A DNA stretch of 64,000 bases from Martinezella lusitana (GTDB lineage Bacteria; Pseudomonadota; Alphaproteobacteria; Rhizobiales; Rhizobiaceae), in the NCBI RefSeq assembly GCF_014207095.1, contig NZ_JACHBG010000025.1:19499-83498 (forward strand), in the 5' to 3' direction. This document shows, piece after piece, positions 54,790 to 63,969 of the stretch. Both the position numbers and the translations under genes were made by a program. A model generated the notes under the pieces. The model was not told the origin of the DNA, ran no database searches, and saw only the letters and a program-made list of their open reading frames with translations. Position 1 is the first letter of the stretch; the number at the start of each line of letters is the position of its first letter.

Positions 54790-55450
54790 CTATGCGGGCC
54801 TGTGTCGAATATCGCTTGCGTTGCGTCTCGGTAATCGGTTGAGAGCGAACCATAGGTAAATTAACGACGTCCACATACGGCTCTCGCGAGCCCCGCAATG
54901 TTCACGCAATAGATCCTTGAGAGCCTCCTCCGGTGAAAATCCATTCTGCCACTGCTCCAAAGCAGCAACGGGCAATTCGCACACCACAGGAACGTGGGCT
55001 GGCGTACATTTGCCGATCTCCACTCGTGGATTGCTGCCACTGACGTCGGTATCGACCATGCCGCGGATGGTTGCACGACAGAGTGACAAGAAGGCGCAAC
55101 CTACTTTGAAGATAGTCGATCGGTATGGAGCAGCGACTTCTGGCAATCTCCTGTCCGCCCATGCCTTGGTATCCGGAAAGAGCCGCGACGATAACAGCAT
55201 CATCTGGCCCGCGCCGACCGCACCGTTCGTCAACACGAAACTGGGCGCCTCTGATGACTGCAACTGGGCCAGCAACAGCATCCATACCGAGCGTCAGACT
55301 AGCGGTGGCGATGTTCTCCGCGACGACACGGACGGCGGCGCCGGCGGCAAATTCACCGGAGCGGACCTGATCGGCCTGCCACGGCAGGTGATTGTCGGCC
55401 CGCGCGGTCATGCGCATCTTCTTCATGGTCGGAGCGTCGATCGGCGTCAT
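54790..55450 (-). pseudogene. Unrecognised possible decayed gene
   Basis: Two overlapping minus-strand frames look protein-like in different parts: 55450 downward reads RADNHLPWQADQVRSGEFAA then VRVVAENIATASLTLGMDAV, and the other frame continues FVLTNGAVGAGQMMLLSSRL and RVEIGKCTPAHVPVVCELP. Together they suggest one frameshifted coding region, but I cannot name a family. Low confidence. Confidence 0.3.
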
Positions 55451-55630
55451 CCGACACGCTGCTTATCCTCGACAAGACAGGCTTATGGAAGGGGTCGGCA
55501 CACCCGTCCAACGGCAATGCAGACCTCCGGAGACCGCTGTGGATTGATGGCACGATAAGATGGAGCCCACAAGTGGACCAGACAGCGGGAAGCGACCGTG
55601 AGCCCGGCTCCCGCTGCGTATGGACAAATG

Positions 55631-55650
55631 GTGTACCTGCGTATATACAC
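55631..55650. promoter_or_regulatory. Inverted repeat before vapBC
   Basis: GTGTA and TACAC arms at the ends of a 20-base stretch, ending 25 bases before the antitoxin ATG. Candidate VapB/VapBC operator for autoregulation. Confidence 0.45.
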
Positions 55651-55675
55651 TGAATGTCATGACAGTGAGGGCAGC

Positions 55676-55918
55676 ATGCTCAGTATCAGGGATCAGGAAG
55701 TTCGCACCCTAGCGGAGACCGTCATGCGCAAACGCGGCGCTCTCAACCTCACTGCGGCTATCAAGCTTGCATTGCAGCACGAAATTGAGCGGGCTGACGA
55801 AGCTGTCCCCTTGAAGCAGCACGTCGCAGAAATCCGTGCCCGCGCGCTGACGAAGGCGAAGCTTCCGCCCGCCCCGCCCTTGACGAAAGAAGAACGCGAC
55901 GCACTTTGGGGTCAATGA
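55676..55918 (+). CDS. vapB: VapB-type antitoxin
   Basis: 80 residues: MLSIRDQEVRTLAETVMRKR, then NLTAAIKLALQHEIERADEA, a PSK/VapB-like (rv0623) antitoxin, and a charged tail that wraps the toxin. ATGA overlap with the toxin gene. Neutralises VapC and represses the operon. Confidence 0.9.
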   Translation: MLSIRDQEVRTLAETVMRKRGALNLTAAIKLALQHEIERADEAVPLKQHVAEIRARALTKAKLPPAPPLTKEERDALWGQ

Positions 55919-56331
55919 TGTTCATCGAAACCTCAGCGTTCGTCGCCATCCTCGCCGACGAGCCGGAGGCCGACAGTTACCTTACCGCAATCGATGGCGC
56001 CACACGCCGACAAACCGGCGCGCATGTTCGGCTCGAAGCCACCATCGACCTAGCGCGCATTCTCGGCCTGGAGGTCCTGGATGCCCAAGAGATGTTCGAC
56101 TCCTTTCTGCAAGCAGCCAAAATTACTGTGGCTCCGATTACCGATGCGGTCGCCAGACGCGCAGTCGAAGCTTTCGCCCTCTACGGCAAGGGAAAAGGCC
56201 ATCCCGCTCAGCTTAATTTTGCCGATTGCTTGTCTTATGCCTGTGCCGATACTCTCAACATGCCGATCCTGTTCAAGGGTCATGATTTTGGTGAAACCGA
56301 TCTTAAGAGCGCGTTGTCCAACGAGCGCTGA
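55915..56331 (+). CDS. vapC: VapC-type PIN-domain toxin
   Basis: 138-residue PIN nuclease that cleaves RNA. Conserved C-terminal acidic motifs NFADCLSYACA and FKGHDFGETDL are present. The first catalytic Asp (usually VDTSA) is Glu here (FIETSAFVAILADEPEAD). That change occurs in some rhizobial VapCs as I recall, so activity may persist. Translationally coupled to vapB. Confidence 0.9.
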   Translation: MMFIETSAFVAILADEPEADSYLTAIDGATRRQTGAHVRLEATIDLARILGLEVLDAQEMFDSFLQAAKITVAPITDAVARRAVEAFALYGKGKGHPAQLNFADCLSYACADTLNMPILFKGHDFGETDLKSALSNER

Positions 56332-56536
56332 GCCGCCTCAAACTGAGCCAGATGCACGATTTCCGGTGAATTCTATGAGAACACTCGACGTGGCATCAAG
56401 GCGCCTTTGGTCTGAGTGCACCGAAGACGAACATCCCTCGTCTGGTTTGTGGAAAGCCGCTCTCGACACCAACTGGGACGTCGGCACCGCTTAGCTCTCT
56501 GACTTGAAGCAGACGCATAAGAGAAGGACGATCACG

Positions 56537-56959
56537 ATGGCCGAAGTGCTGGACAAGGGACCTTTCTTTCATGGCACAATCGCGGATTTGCGCGTGGGTG
56601 ATTTCCTCACTGCAGGATACCGGTCGAACTATCGTCCTGAAGTGGTGATGAACCACATCTACTTCACTAGCGTTGTGAATGGTGCCGGGCTTGCCGCTGA
56701 AATCGCTGCTGAACTCACCGAGGGCGGCACGGTCCCGCGTGTTTACATCGTAGAGCCGACCGGGACATTCGAGAACGACCCGAATGTGACCGACAAGAAA
56801 TTTCCCGGCAACCCTACTCGATCGTATCGCAGCAGCGCACCGCTCAAAGTCATTGGCGAAATCAGGTATTGGACCAGATTGACGCCTGAAGCACTACAGG
56901 TATGGAGAGAACGGCTGAGCGCACTGCGCTCAGACGAACGAGGCGAAATCATCAACTGA
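56537..56959 (+). CDS. arr: Rifampin ADP-ribosyltransferase
   Basis: 140 residues of the Arr family: PFFHGTIADLRVGDFLTAGY with the NAD-binding His, NHIYFTSVVNGAGLAAEIAA, RVYIVEPTGTFENDPNVTDK, then KFPGNPTRSYRS. ADP-ribosylates rifamycins and inactivates them. ATG 56537 has AAGGA about 8 bases upstream. Intrinsic resistance genes of this type occur in environmental bacteria; it lies 205 bases after vapC. Confidence 0.93.
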   Translation: MAEVLDKGPFFHGTIADLRVGDFLTAGYRSNYRPEVVMNHIYFTSVVNGAGLAAEIAAELTEGGTVPRVYIVEPTGTFENDPNVTDKKFPGNPTRSYRSSAPLKVIGEIRYWTRLTPEALQVWRERLSALRSDERGEIIN

Positions 56960-57120
56960 TGCGAGGCGAAACGGGCTTGTGCTTATTACGCGATCGAATC
57001 GCTAAAAGGAGACCGTCAGCTTTCCAGCAATCTAAGGCATGTCCAGATCATTCCTGCACTGCCCGCTTTGGCTCATTACCAGACATATTTGAGAGAGACG
57101 GTTTCAGCCCCCAAAAAGGG

Positions 57121-57146
57121 TTGGAGAGCGGTTTTCCGCTCTCCAA
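57121..57146. terminator. Perfect hairpin after the DUF1236 gene
   Basis: 11-base arms TTGGAGAGCGG / CCGCTCTCCAA with a TTTT loop, 10 bases past the stop of the minus-strand gene, followed on that strand by CCCTTTTT. Probable terminator. Confidence 0.75.
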
Positions 57147-57155
57147 AAGTGGCTG

Positions 57156-57554
57156 TTAGTTGAGAATCTGGATAACCTTGCGCGATGACGGCTCAACGAT
57201 CACACGCTGGTGGTTGACAACCGCATAGGCGTATCGCGGATTCTCAGGAACGGTTCGCACGATGACCGCGCCCGGCAGAGGCTGGCCAACAACGACCCGC
57301 TCGCGGACAACCGTTCCTTCTTCAGGCAGCGGCTGCTCGCGGACATAGGTGACGACCTTCTGCGGCGGCGGATCGATGGCAGTACCGACGATGGCCCCTG
57401 CTACGCCGCCAACAGCGGCTCCGACAGGTCCGCCAACCACGGCTCCGGTGACAGCGCCGCCAGCAGCGCCGGTAACGGTCGACGATTGGGCAAAGGCGCA
57501 GCCGGCGGCCAGGCCAAGCGAGAGTGCAGCGATACTAAGTACTTTCGTTTTCAT
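57156..57554 (-). CDS. DUF1236 domain exported protein
   Basis: 132 residues. Signal peptide MKTKVLSIAALSLGLAAGCA, then a glycine-zipper-like Ala/Gly/Val stretch (VTGAVVGGPVGAAVGGVAGA) and a DUF1236 C-terminal beta part (RYAYAVVNHQRVIVEPSSRK, VIQIL). Envelope protein common in rhizobia; function unknown. Confidence 0.85.
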   Translation of the reverse strand: MKTKVLSIAALSLGLAAGCAFAQSSTVTGAAGGAVTGAVVGGPVGAAVGGVAGAIVGTAIDPPPQKVVTYVREQPLPEEGTVVRERVVVGQPLPGAVIVRTVPENPRYAYAVVNHQRVIVEPSSRKVIQILN

Positions 57555-57720
57555 AACAATTTCCTTTCACCTTCTATTCGTCCGTCATCGACGGAACTGT
57601 CAGTGAAACAGGACTACGTCGCGATCTGTTCCTTTGCTTGGGCTTCAGTCGGATGTCTTGGGGCGTTGGTCCCACGAAAATTCGGACTAAAGCTCCATCC
57701 GATATCGCTTGGAGGGTCGG

Positions 57721-58659
57721 TCAAAGATTGGCGATATCCATAAGCGAGTTGGCTTCGAAATCCGATTGGGGATCGCGACCAAACTGTTCGGTCAGAAATT
57801 CAAGGAAAACACGGATCTTCGGAGCAAGATGCTGACGAGAGGGATAGACCGCATAATGCGTCGTCTCGGCTGTGGTCCAATCATCCAAAGCCGATTGCAG
57901 TCTTCCGGCCTTCAAATCATTCACGACATATGGGAGCGGGATCAGGCTTACCCCGAAACCGCCGCGTAGCGCGTCGCGGACGGCAAGGCTCGATGTGACG
58001 GAGTAGCGCGCATCGACGGCAATCCGTTCGGTCCGCCCATCCTTGCTGAACTCCCATACGTCGGCATTCCCACCGAATGGAAAGCGAATCTGATCCAGCG
58101 CTTTTAAGTCTGACGGCGTCTTGGGCCTGCCGTATCGCTCGAAATAGGCCGGCGCTGCGCAAAGGACATGCGGCATCGTTGCCAGCTTTCTGGCAATCAA
58201 GCTGGAATCATCAAGCGCACTGCTGCCGCGGATTGCAACGTCGAACCCCTCGCGGACGAGGTCGACACGGCGGTCGTCGAGATGAAGATCGAGTTTCAAT
58301 TGCGGATGACGAGCGAGAAAGGCCGGAATGGCTTCGGAGAAGCGAACAAGCGCCACCGTCATGGGCGCACTGACGCGTAACGTTCCGGACGGGGATGACT
58401 TGACCGATGAAAGCGTGGCCTCACCCTCCGCCAAGGATTCAAGCCCTCGGGTGACATATTCAAGGTAGATCTTTCCCTCTTCGGTCAGTGCCATGCGGCG
58501 CGTCGTCCGATTAATCAGGCGCACCCCTAAATGGGCCTCCAATTCTGCGACATTCTTACTTATGGCCGGTGGCGTCAGACCAAGCTTGCGCCCAGCTCCG
58601 GCGAAGCTTCCGAGGTCTGCCACAATCTTGAAGACCTGAAGAGCCGTAAAGCGATCCAT
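57721..58659 (-). CDS. LysR family transcriptional regulator
   Basis: 312 residues, PecT/DsdC-like subgroup of LysR: ALQVFKIVADLGSFAGAGRK, LGLTPPAISKNVAELEAHLG, then LINRTTRRMALTEEG. Divergent from a nitroreductase/EamA pair with 107 bases between starts, so probably their regulator. Confidence 0.93.
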   Translation of the reverse strand: MDRFTALQVFKIVADLGSFAGAGRKLGLTPPAISKNVAELEAHLGVRLINRTTRRMALTEEGKIYLEYVTRGLESLAEGEATLSSVKSSPSGTLRVSAPMTVALVRFSEAIPAFLARHPQLKLDLHLDDRRVDLVREGFDVAIRGSSALDDSSLIARKLATMPHVLCAAPAYFERYGRPKTPSDLKALDQIRFPFGGNADVWEFSKDGRTERIAVDARYSVTSSLAVRDALRGGFGVSLIPLPYVVNDLKAGRLQSALDDWTTAETTHYAVYPSRQHLAPKIRVFLEFLTEQFGRDPQSDFEANSLMDIANL

Positions 58660-58766
58660 TTATTCTTTTCCTCTGGCAAATAATCTCTTTCAAAATTACC
58701 GCATTATCATCCAAGAGCGAACTCAATATCTAAAGGCGGAGGCAATTTTTCCCGGAGTTCTAAGCA

Positions 58767-59381
58767 ATGCCAAACCCAACCATCAGTCTTATCGAGCGTC
58801 GTGTCTCGGCCAATCGTTTCGATCCGCATCACACATTGACGAACGCGGAAATCGAGGAGCTGGTTCGCCTGGCGACACGCGCACCAACCGCTTACAATCT
58901 TCAAAATTGGCGCTTTATCGCCGTCCGAAAGCCCGGAGCGAAAGCCAGGCTTCGCAAATTGGCATTCGACCAGGCAAAAGTCTCGGATGCGGCCGTCACC
59001 TTCATCATCTGCGGAGAACGCCCCGATGACGCCACGCTTCCCAGCAGGCTGCGGCCATTCGTCGAAGCCGGTCACATGCCGGAGGCGATGGCTTTGAGAT
59101 GGCAGGACGCCACAAGGGCGCAATATGCCGATCCGCAGGCGGCCCGTGATGAAGCTATCCGATCTGCCACGCTCGGTGCAGCGACCTTGATCTATGCTGC
59201 CGAAGCATTGGGTCTCGCAACAGGCCCGATGGTCGGCTTTGATGCGGATGGCGTCGTCCGGGAATTTGGCCTGGCGCCTGGCGAGACGCCGGTGATGCTG
59301 CTTGCCGTGGGGCGCGCGGCCTCCGGCAACTGGCCCCAGAAGCCGCGCCGTCCGCTCTCGGAGGTTCTGCAGCTATCATGA
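58767..59381 (+). CDS. Nitroreductase family flavoprotein
   Basis: 204 residues. SLIERRVSANRFDPHH (FMN-binding arginines), ATRAPTAYNLQNWRFIAV, and GAATLIYAAEALGLATGPM. Homodimeric FMN oxidoreductase using NAD(P)H; substrate could be nitro compounds or quinones. ATGA overlap with the EamA gene. Confidence 0.9.
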   Translation: MPNPTISLIERRVSANRFDPHHTLTNAEIEELVRLATRAPTAYNLQNWRFIAVRKPGAKARLRKLAFDQAKVSDAAVTFIICGERPDDATLPSRLRPFVEAGHMPEAMALRWQDATRAQYADPQAARDEAIRSATLGAATLIYAAEALGLATGPMVGFDADGVVREFGLAPGETPVMLLAVGRAASGNWPQKPRRPLSEVLQLS

Positions 59382-60226
59382 AAACCAACAGTTCAGATCT
59401 CGCATCAACCGCCCTTGCACCGGTTGTCTGGGGCAGCACCTATCTCGTGACCACCCAATTTCTGCAGGGTTTTTCACCGATATCGGTCGCCATGCTGAGA
59501 GCGTTGCCAGCCGGACTTATCCTGCTTGCCATCGTACGCGAGCTCCCCAGGGGAGACTGGTGGTGGCGCTCCCTTGTCCTTGGCGCCTTGAACATCGCGA
59601 TCTTCCTGAGCATGCTGTTCGTCGCAGCCTACAGACTTCCAGGCGGTGTCGCCGGCACGGTTCTCGCGGCTCAGCCGTTGATTGTCGTCTTCCTGGCGTC
59701 ATTTATCCTGTCGAGCCCGCTGCGACCTCTGGCAATTGCCGGCGCCATAATTGGCATGGGTGGCGTGGCCTTACTTGTGCTGACCCCAAACGCTGCTTTG
59801 GATCCGATTGGCATCGCTGCCGGTTTGGCAGGCGCAACCTCCATGGCTTTGGGAGGCACTTTGGCGCGCAAATGGCAACCGCCGGTGTCGCCGCTCACCT
59901 TTACGTCCTGGCAACTGACGGCCGGTGGCCTTTTGTTGCTTCCCGCTGTTATCGTCTTCGATCACACCATTCCCATCCCGACGGTCGCCAACTTGCTCGG
60001 GCTCGTCTGGCTGGGGCTAATCGGGGCCGCATTGACCTATGTCTTGTGGTTCCGCGGGCTCGGACGACTAGCGCCTTCGGCCGCATCCTCTCTCCTGTTC
60101 TTCAGCCCATTGACCGCTGTCCTGCTCGGATGGGCATTCCTCGGGCAAACTCTAACCGCACCTCAAATTGCAGGCATCGGGCTCGTCATCGGAAGCATCT
60201 GGCTAAGTCAGCGCGCAAGCGCCTGA
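59378..60226 (+). CDS. EamA/DMT family transporter
   Basis: 282 residues, ten membrane helices, two EamA repeats (LAPVVWGSTYLVTTQFLQGF; SPLTAVLLGWAFLGQTLT). Co-translated with the nitroreductase. Metabolite exporter of unknown substrate. Confidence 0.9.
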   Translation: MKTNSSDLASTALAPVVWGSTYLVTTQFLQGFSPISVAMLRALPAGLILLAIVRELPRGDWWWRSLVLGALNIAIFLSMLFVAAYRLPGGVAGTVLAAQPLIVVFLASFILSSPLRPLAIAGAIIGMGGVALLVLTPNAALDPIGIAAGLAGATSMALGGTLARKWQPPVSPLTFTSWQLTAGGLLLLPAVIVFDHTIPIPTVANLLGLVWLGLIGAALTYVLWFRGLGRLAPSAASSLLFFSPLTAVLLGWAFLGQTLTAPQIAGIGLVIGSIWLSQRASA

Positions 60227-60417
60227 TGGTCAGCGCCGCTCAACAGAAGAATGTCTCGGTCCATAGGTCCAGACAAATAGCCAGAATTTGATGAGTGAGA
60301 GGCGGCTGTGATGGCGATCAGCAGAGATTTTCGGGAACCTTCTGCTGGCCACGGCATCTAATGGCTGTTTCAGGCGCCGGAACGTCTGGAGTATTCCATG
60401 GAAGATAGGAGGCCAAC

Positions 60418-60936
60418 ATGTTCACGAAACTTCTAGCGGCAACCGCGATGGCGGCAACCCTCGCGACCGCGGCAATCGCCGCTGACAAGCCGACGGATCC
60501 GCAGATCGCGCATATTGCCTATACGGCCGGCGAGATCGATATCGCCGCTGCCAAACAGGCGCTCATGATGAGCAAGAACGCCGAGGTTCGGCAGTTCGCC
60601 GAGACAATGGAGCGCGACCATGCGGCCGTGAACAAACAAGCGCTTGCCCTGCTGCAAAAATTGAAGGTCAGGCCAGAAGACAACGATACCAGCAAGTCTC
60701 TATCGTCTGACGCCAAGGCTGAGCTGACAAAGCTCTCCAAGCTTCATGGCGCCGCATTCGACAAGGCCTATGTCGACAATGAAGTTGCCTATCACAAACA
60801 GGTCAATGGCGCGCTCGAGACCCTGCTGATCCCATCAGCACAGAATGGCGAGTTGAAAGCGTTGTTGCAGACAGGCCTGAAGCTCTTCAAGGAGCATCAG
60901 ACGCATGCCGAGCATCTTGCAGCGATGGTCAAGTAG
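60418..60936 (+). CDS. DUF4142 family exported helical protein
   Basis: 172 residues. Signal peptide MFTKLLAATAMAATLATAAI, then helical ferritin-like DUF4142 pattern (QIAHIAYTAGEIDIAAAKQA, AETMERDHAAVNKQALALL, HQTHAEHLAAMVK). AGGAGG 6 bases upstream of ATG. It precedes a cupredoxin and ECF sigma factor in one operon. Periplasmic role unknown. Confidence 0.88.
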   Translation: MFTKLLAATAMAATLATAAIAADKPTDPQIAHIAYTAGEIDIAAAKQALMMSKNAEVRQFAETMERDHAAVNKQALALLQKLKVRPEDNDTSKSLSSDAKAELTKLSKLHGAAFDKAYVDNEVAYHKQVNGALETLLIPSAQNGELKALLQTGLKLFKEHQTHAEHLAAMVK

Positions 60937-60943
60937 GCCCGCC

Positions 60944-61267
60944 ATGCCCGCAACGCTTCGCGCCTTGGCCGTTTTGGCATTTGCAGGGTTCGTGGTTGGA
61001 GGCCCCGCAAATGCGGTGGCCGCCAATCACGACATCATCATCGCCCAGATGCAATTCGGCACGGTGCGGCCTTTGCATGTCGGCGACGTGATCACCTGGC
61101 ATAATGATGATATATTCCGCCACAGTGCAACCGCGCGTGACAAGAGCTTCGATATCGACCTGCCGCCGAAGTCGCAAAAAAGCATGGTGGTCAAACAGGT
61201 AGGGAAAGTGGATTTCTATTGCCGCTTTCATCCGATGATGACGGGCACGCTCGATGTTCAGCCATAG
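60944..61267 (+). CDS. Cupredoxin (plastocyanin/amicyanin-like)
   Basis: 107 residues. Signal peptide (ALAVLAFAGFVVGGPANAVA). Copper ligands are clear: FRHSATA (His) and FYCRFHPMMTG (Cys, His, Met). Periplasmic electron carrier or copper protein. Start ATG 60944 lies 7 bases after the DUF4142 stop. Confidence 0.9.
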   Translation: MPATLRALAVLAFAGFVVGGPANAVAANHDIIIAQMQFGTVRPLHVGDVITWHNDDIFRHSATARDKSFDIDLPPKSQKSMVVKQVGKVDFYCRFHPMMTGTLDVQP

Positions 61268-61304
61268 GCTGGTCTCGCATTCACTGAACTATGTTGGAGT
61301 GGTC

Positions 61305-62036
61305 ATGGTTCGTATTCCCGCCGCGGCGCAGCACATACCGGACATGGCAGCTCTATCAAATGCCGATGTCGTCGCCCATGCCAGAACAGGTGACGAGGTG
61401 GCTATACGCATCCTCGTGCAACGGCACAATCGTCGCCTGTTTAGAACAGCCCGCGCCATCGTCCACGATGATGCAGAAGCGGAGGACGTGGTCCAGGCAA
61501 CCTATGTCCATGCCTTTACGCGTCTCGATACGTTTCGCGATGAGGCACAATTTACGACCTGGCTCACCCGGATCGCACTTAACGAGGCGCTCGGGCGTGT
61601 CCGGCGCCGCCGGCCAAGCGTCGGTTTGGAGGAGATCGACATGACTGCGGAACCTCGGCGAGGCGAGCTGTTGCAATTTCCGACCTCGCTTTTCGTCGCT
61701 GACCCCGAGGCTGAATTTTCCCGCAGCGAGACACGCCGTCTGCTTGAGCGGGCGATCGATGGGCTTCCTGACGAATTCCGCGCGATCTTCGTATTGCGGG
61801 ACGTCGAGGGCATGAGCACCGAAGAAGCCGCGTCGTATCTCGGCATCAAGCCGGAGACTGCCAAGACCCGACTACACCGGGCGCGCAAGATGATGCGTGG
61901 CGCCATCGAAAAGCAGTTGGTGGGAGCGTTCACGCAGCTATTCCCGTTCGACGGAGCGCGATGCGCCGCGATGGCGGACCGCGTGGTCAGGCAATTGAGA
62001 GACGCGCGGTCGAACATGATTTTATCGACGGATTAG
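61305..62036 (+). CDS. ECF RNA polymerase sigma factor
   Basis: 243 residues. Region 2 FRTARAIVHDDAEAEDVVQA ... FTTWLTRIALNEALGRVRRR and region 4 GLPDEFRAIFVLRDVEGMST, ASYLGIKPETAKTRLHRARK are complete. A C-terminal extension (FPFDGARCAAMADRVVRQL) is unusual and has one Cys. No classical anti-sigma gene is adjacent, though the next three genes encode membrane-anchored proteins. Controls an extracytoplasmic stress response, inferred. Confidence 0.92.
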   Translation: MVRIPAAAQHIPDMAALSNADVVAHARTGDEVAIRILVQRHNRRLFRTARAIVHDDAEAEDVVQATYVHAFTRLDTFRDEAQFTTWLTRIALNEALGRVRRRRPSVGLEEIDMTAEPRRGELLQFPTSLFVADPEAEFSRSETRRLLERAIDGLPDEFRAIFVLRDVEGMSTEEAASYLGIKPETAKTRLHRARKMMRGAIEKQLVGAFTQLFPFDGARCAAMADRVVRQLRDARSNMILSTD

Positions 62037-62193
62037 GCAACGCTGCAATTGCGGCAGGCATTGCCAGCTTCTTGAATTGGACCGGATTGCAGACTTGACC
62101 CTTGCCGTATCGCACGCATGTGCCACATAGAGATTGTTGCCTGGTAAATCTTCGATTCCTGGTGGCAAATTTAAGCTCCAACTGAATGCAGCG

Positions 62194-62787
62194 ATGAAAC
62201 AATCGATCATCAGGAAGACCAACAAGGCGCTTTATGCACGCATTGCCGCCGGGATCGGTGGCCTTCTGGCCGGTGCGCTGTCCATGGGATTATCGATCTA
62301 CGAGACCCGCACGGGTGAAGACGTGCCGCAGGCAGCAGTTGGCGCCGCCGTCGATGGCGGTCAGTGGAAAGTCACGCTCAATTCCGCAAGCCTTGCCACC
62401 AAGACAATGGATGGGCTCCGTGTATCTGATGGCAAGGAAGCGCTGACGGTCGATCTTACGCTCGAGAACCTGACCGCAGAGAGCTCGAACCTTTATCGCG
62501 ATGCAATCAAACTCGACAACATTCCGAACGCACCCATGCCGCAATTCTATCTCGTTCGGGATCGCGAGCTGCTTTGGGATCTTCAACCGATGATGCCTGA
62601 AACCGTTCAGGCGGTTTGGGAGCTGCCGGCAACACAGGCACTGCCCAAGGTCCTGAAAGTCACCGTCGTCGGCACGACATATAAGCCCAAGGACAATCTC
62701 TATGTCGCGCCCGGTTGGTTCAATCCCACCAACAAAGCGCGTGTCGATCTGCCGATTGCTGTCGCCGCTGAAGGAGCGCCTCCTTGA
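62194..62787 (+). CDS. Membrane-anchored protein with beta-rich ectodomain, first of three
   Basis: 197 residues. One N-terminal helix (ARIAAGIGGLLAGALSMGLS) and an extracytoplasmic region of about 150 residues (VTLNSASLATKTMDGLRVSD, ALTVDLTLENLTAESSNLYR) resembling DUF4352/immunoglobulin-like pattern. ATG 62194. Overlaps the next gene by TGATG. No catalytic motif; likely one subunit of a membrane complex. Confidence 0.7.
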   Translation: MKQSIIRKTNKALYARIAAGIGGLLAGALSMGLSIYETRTGEDVPQAAVGAAVDGGQWKVTLNSASLATKTMDGLRVSDGKEALTVDLTLENLTAESSNLYRDAIKLDNIPNAPMPQFYLVRDRELLWDLQPMMPETVQAVWELPATQALPKVLKVTVVGTTYKPKDNLYVAPGWFNPTNKARVDLPIAVAAEGAPP

Positions 62788-63347
62788 TGCGGCTGCTCCT
62801 TTCCCTGCTGCTGATCGGCCTCAGCGCGCTGCTGCTGGCGTTCCTGCAATCGACGACGCCAAGTTATGCTCTTCTGACAGGCCCGATCAAGACGGTGGGT
62901 CAGCAGAAGGATACCCTTTCAAGCAGAACCTTCAGCATCAAGGTCGACAAGATCATACGCGCCAGAATACTGGCGTTCACGCGCTACGGAAAGCCGATTG
63001 AACGACAGAGCGAGGGCGTCTGGGTGATCGCCGGCGTCGAGCTTCAGACAAAACGGGAAACGATGACGATCCAGGCTGCAGCGATCAAGGGTGCTTCCGG
63101 GCGTCTTTATCGACAGAGCCACCGTGCGGATGGTGCCCCTCGCCTCGCGTCGACCAAGATGCTTCAGCCGGGACTGTCGAGCGCCGGCATAATGATATTC
63201 GAGCTGCCCGAAGAAGACGCGCATGACATGACGCTGATCGTTTCCAAACAGCCGTCACCGCAACTGGCCTCCGAAATTCACGTAAAACTGGATCAACACA
63301 CCGTTGAAACGCGCGATCGGGCGGAGATTGGCGACAATGGCATCTAG
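62787..63347 (+). CDS. Membrane-anchored protein with beta-rich ectodomain, second of three
   Basis: 186 residues. N-terminal helix (RLLLSLLLIGLSALLLAFLQ) and an ectodomain (FSIKVDKIIRARILAFTRYG, EGVWVIAGVELQTKRETMTI) again with alternating-strand pattern of DUF4352-like domains. TGATG overlap with the previous gene; its end overlaps the third gene by 11 bases. Function unknown. Confidence 0.7.
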   Translation: MRLLLSLLLIGLSALLLAFLQSTTPSYALLTGPIKTVGQQKDTLSSRTFSIKVDKIIRARILAFTRYGKPIERQSEGVWVIAGVELQTKRETMTIQAAAIKGASGRLYRQSHRADGAPRLASTKMLQPGLSSAGIMIFELPEEDAHDMTLIVSKQPSPQLASEIHVKLDQHTVETRDRAEIGDNGI

Positions 63348-63909
63348 GCGGGAACGACGGCTTTGGCTGGTATCCATGGCGAGCCTGCCCTTGCTGCTGG
63401 CAGGCAATTTCGCCGTTGATGCATGGCGCAATGCCAAGGAATATGTTCGGCGAAACGAGTTGCAAGTGCACAGCAGCATCAGCGGACAGGCTTATGCCGG
63501 AGCCCTGTGGTCCATCAGCCAGACAAGATTGATCGGCGACGGTCGCAACACGAAAATCACCTTCCCGGGGCAAATGCGGCTTTTGATCCTACAGATGACC
63601 GCACAGGCCGAAGAAGAGATCGGCAGTTCCTGGAGCGAGTGCCAGCTGACCCTCACAGATCCGAGCGGGCGGCGATGGCTGCCGCTCAACTTTCTTCTAT
63701 CCGATAGTATCAGCCGCGATCTCGATCCGCAGGCAACGCCGGCCGACGGCTGCGATGCGGCATCCCGCAAACCTCCCGCCAAGGGAGCCGGCACGCTCAT
63801 CGAGGAAAAGTTCGTCGTGCCGGCCGATGTGATCCCCCTATTGTCGGTGCGGCTCAGCTTTGCCTCAACACGGCCAAACGCCATCGCATTTCCACTGCGC
63901 CTGCACTAG
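63337..63909 (+). CDS. Membrane-anchored protein with beta-rich ectodomain, third of three
   Basis: 190 residues. N-terminal helix (LWLVSMASLPLLLAGNFAVD) and an ectodomain with two cysteines (SSWSECQLTLTDPSGRRWLP; ADGCDAASRK) that could form a disulphide. Translationally coupled to the second gene. The set of three small anchored proteins is probably co-functional; no domain name is certain. Confidence 0.7.
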   Translation: MASRRERRLWLVSMASLPLLLAGNFAVDAWRNAKEYVRRNELQVHSSISGQAYAGALWSISQTRLIGDGRNTKITFPGQMRLLILQMTAQAEEEIGSSWSECQLTLTDPSGRRWLPLNFLLSDSISRDLDPQATPADGCDAASRKPPAKGAGTLIEEKFVVPADVIPLLSVRLSFASTRPNAIAFPLRLH

Positions 63910-63969
63910 GCGGCGTGGACAAATTTGCGTTTAACGTCGACCATGGTGTGAAGCGCTGGGGATCAAAGT

